Source: Sedimenticola sp. (lineage in GTDB: Bacteria; Pseudomonadota; Gammaproteobacteria; Chromatiales; Chromatiaceae). Taken from it: a stretch of 6,140 nt of DNA. The DNA lies in assembly GCA_030590525.1 (NCBI GenBank), contig JAUUYI010000144.1:1-6140 (forward strand), read 5' to 3'. The stretch's first letter is position 1; each line of letters starts with the position of its first letter. The position numbers and the translations under genes were made by a program. Positions 6,040 through 6,140 of this stretch are shown piece after piece. A model generated the notes under the pieces. That model made no database searches and was not told the origin of the DNA. It saw nothing but the letters and a program-made list of their open reading frames with translations.

Positions 6040-6073
6040 CTTGACGATTAAAGGCAGGGCCAAGGACCAAGGA
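6040..6073 (+). repeat. Direct repeat, copy 2: apparent remnant of the original glcF 3' end
   Basis: CTTGACGAT, TAAAGG, CAGGGCC, then AAGGACCAAGGA matches copy 1 in glcF. Read in the register corresponding to glcF it gives Leu-Asp-Asp followed by TAA (6049-6051). That would end GlcF at Asp402, about where E. coli GlcF ends. In copy 1 one T is absent and the frame runs on. This copy is not translated as part of glcF now. Which copy is older is inference. Confidence 0.7.
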
Positions 6074-6140
6074 CCAAGGTCCAAGGACCAAGGACCAAGG
6101 ACCAAGGACCAAGGACCAAGGACCAAGGACCAAGGACCAA
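6061..6140. repeat. Heptamer tandem array (CAAGGAC)n, cut by the window edge
   Basis: Eleven complete CAAGGAC units (6061-6137) plus three bases reach the right edge, so the true length is unknown. Only one unit differs: CAAGGTC at 6075-6081. The unit contains overlapping near-palindromes, GGACC and CCAAGG. It has no stop codon in any of the six frames, because 7 is not a multiple of 3 and each strand cycles through all frames of the same heptapeptide (GPRTKDQ forward, LVLGPWS reverse). There is no spacer structure, so it is not CRISPR. The same units build the tail of glcF. Confidence 0.95.

Noticed and set aside
5846..6140. Possible CRISPR array
   Set aside because: The 32-bp and 7-bp units are contiguous with no unique spacers between them, and part of the tract is coding.

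Overview
The window looks like chromosomal DNA of a gammaproteobacterium of fairly high G+C. The glycolate oxidase subunits match the Escherichia coli Glc proteins closely from memory, and the intergenic spaces are full of short palindromic repeats, as is common in free-living or sulfur-oxidising gammaproteobacteria. The species cannot be named from the sequence alone.

Layout. On the minus strand at the left are a CinA/MoaB-type molybdopterin-binding-domain protein, which runs off the left edge (1-641), and a small EthD-type protein (756-1121). A 407-bp divergent intergenic region follows, holding an inverted-repeat element (1191-1323) and a candidate promoter. On the plus strand are a small secreted protein of unknown function (1529-1807) and then the three glycolate oxidase genes: glcD (1836-3317), glcE (3314-4384, overlapping glcD by 4 nt) and glcF (4634-5950). 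A 160-bp MITE-like palindromic element separates glcE from glcF. The end of glcF and everything after it are repeats: a 32-bp tandem repeat inside the reading frame, a double-hairpin REP-like element, a second copy of the glcF 3' segment, and an array of the heptamer CAAGGAC that runs off the right edge.

Function. GlcD and GlcE are FAD-binding subunits and GlcF is the iron-sulfur subunit of the membrane-associated glycolate oxidase. The complex oxidises glycolate to glyoxylate and passes electrons to the respiratory chain. All key motifs are present, so the enzyme should be functional. The regulator and the malate synthase often linked to glc genes are not in the window.

Most notable: I see no new defence or metabolic system. 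The unusual signal is repeat DNA at gene ends. The stop codons of glcE and glcF both lie at the boundary of a palindromic repeat element. GlcF carries a tail of about 36 charged residues encoded by repeat DNA. The second copy of the glcF 3' segment still has an in-frame TAA that would end the protein at the family's usual length.
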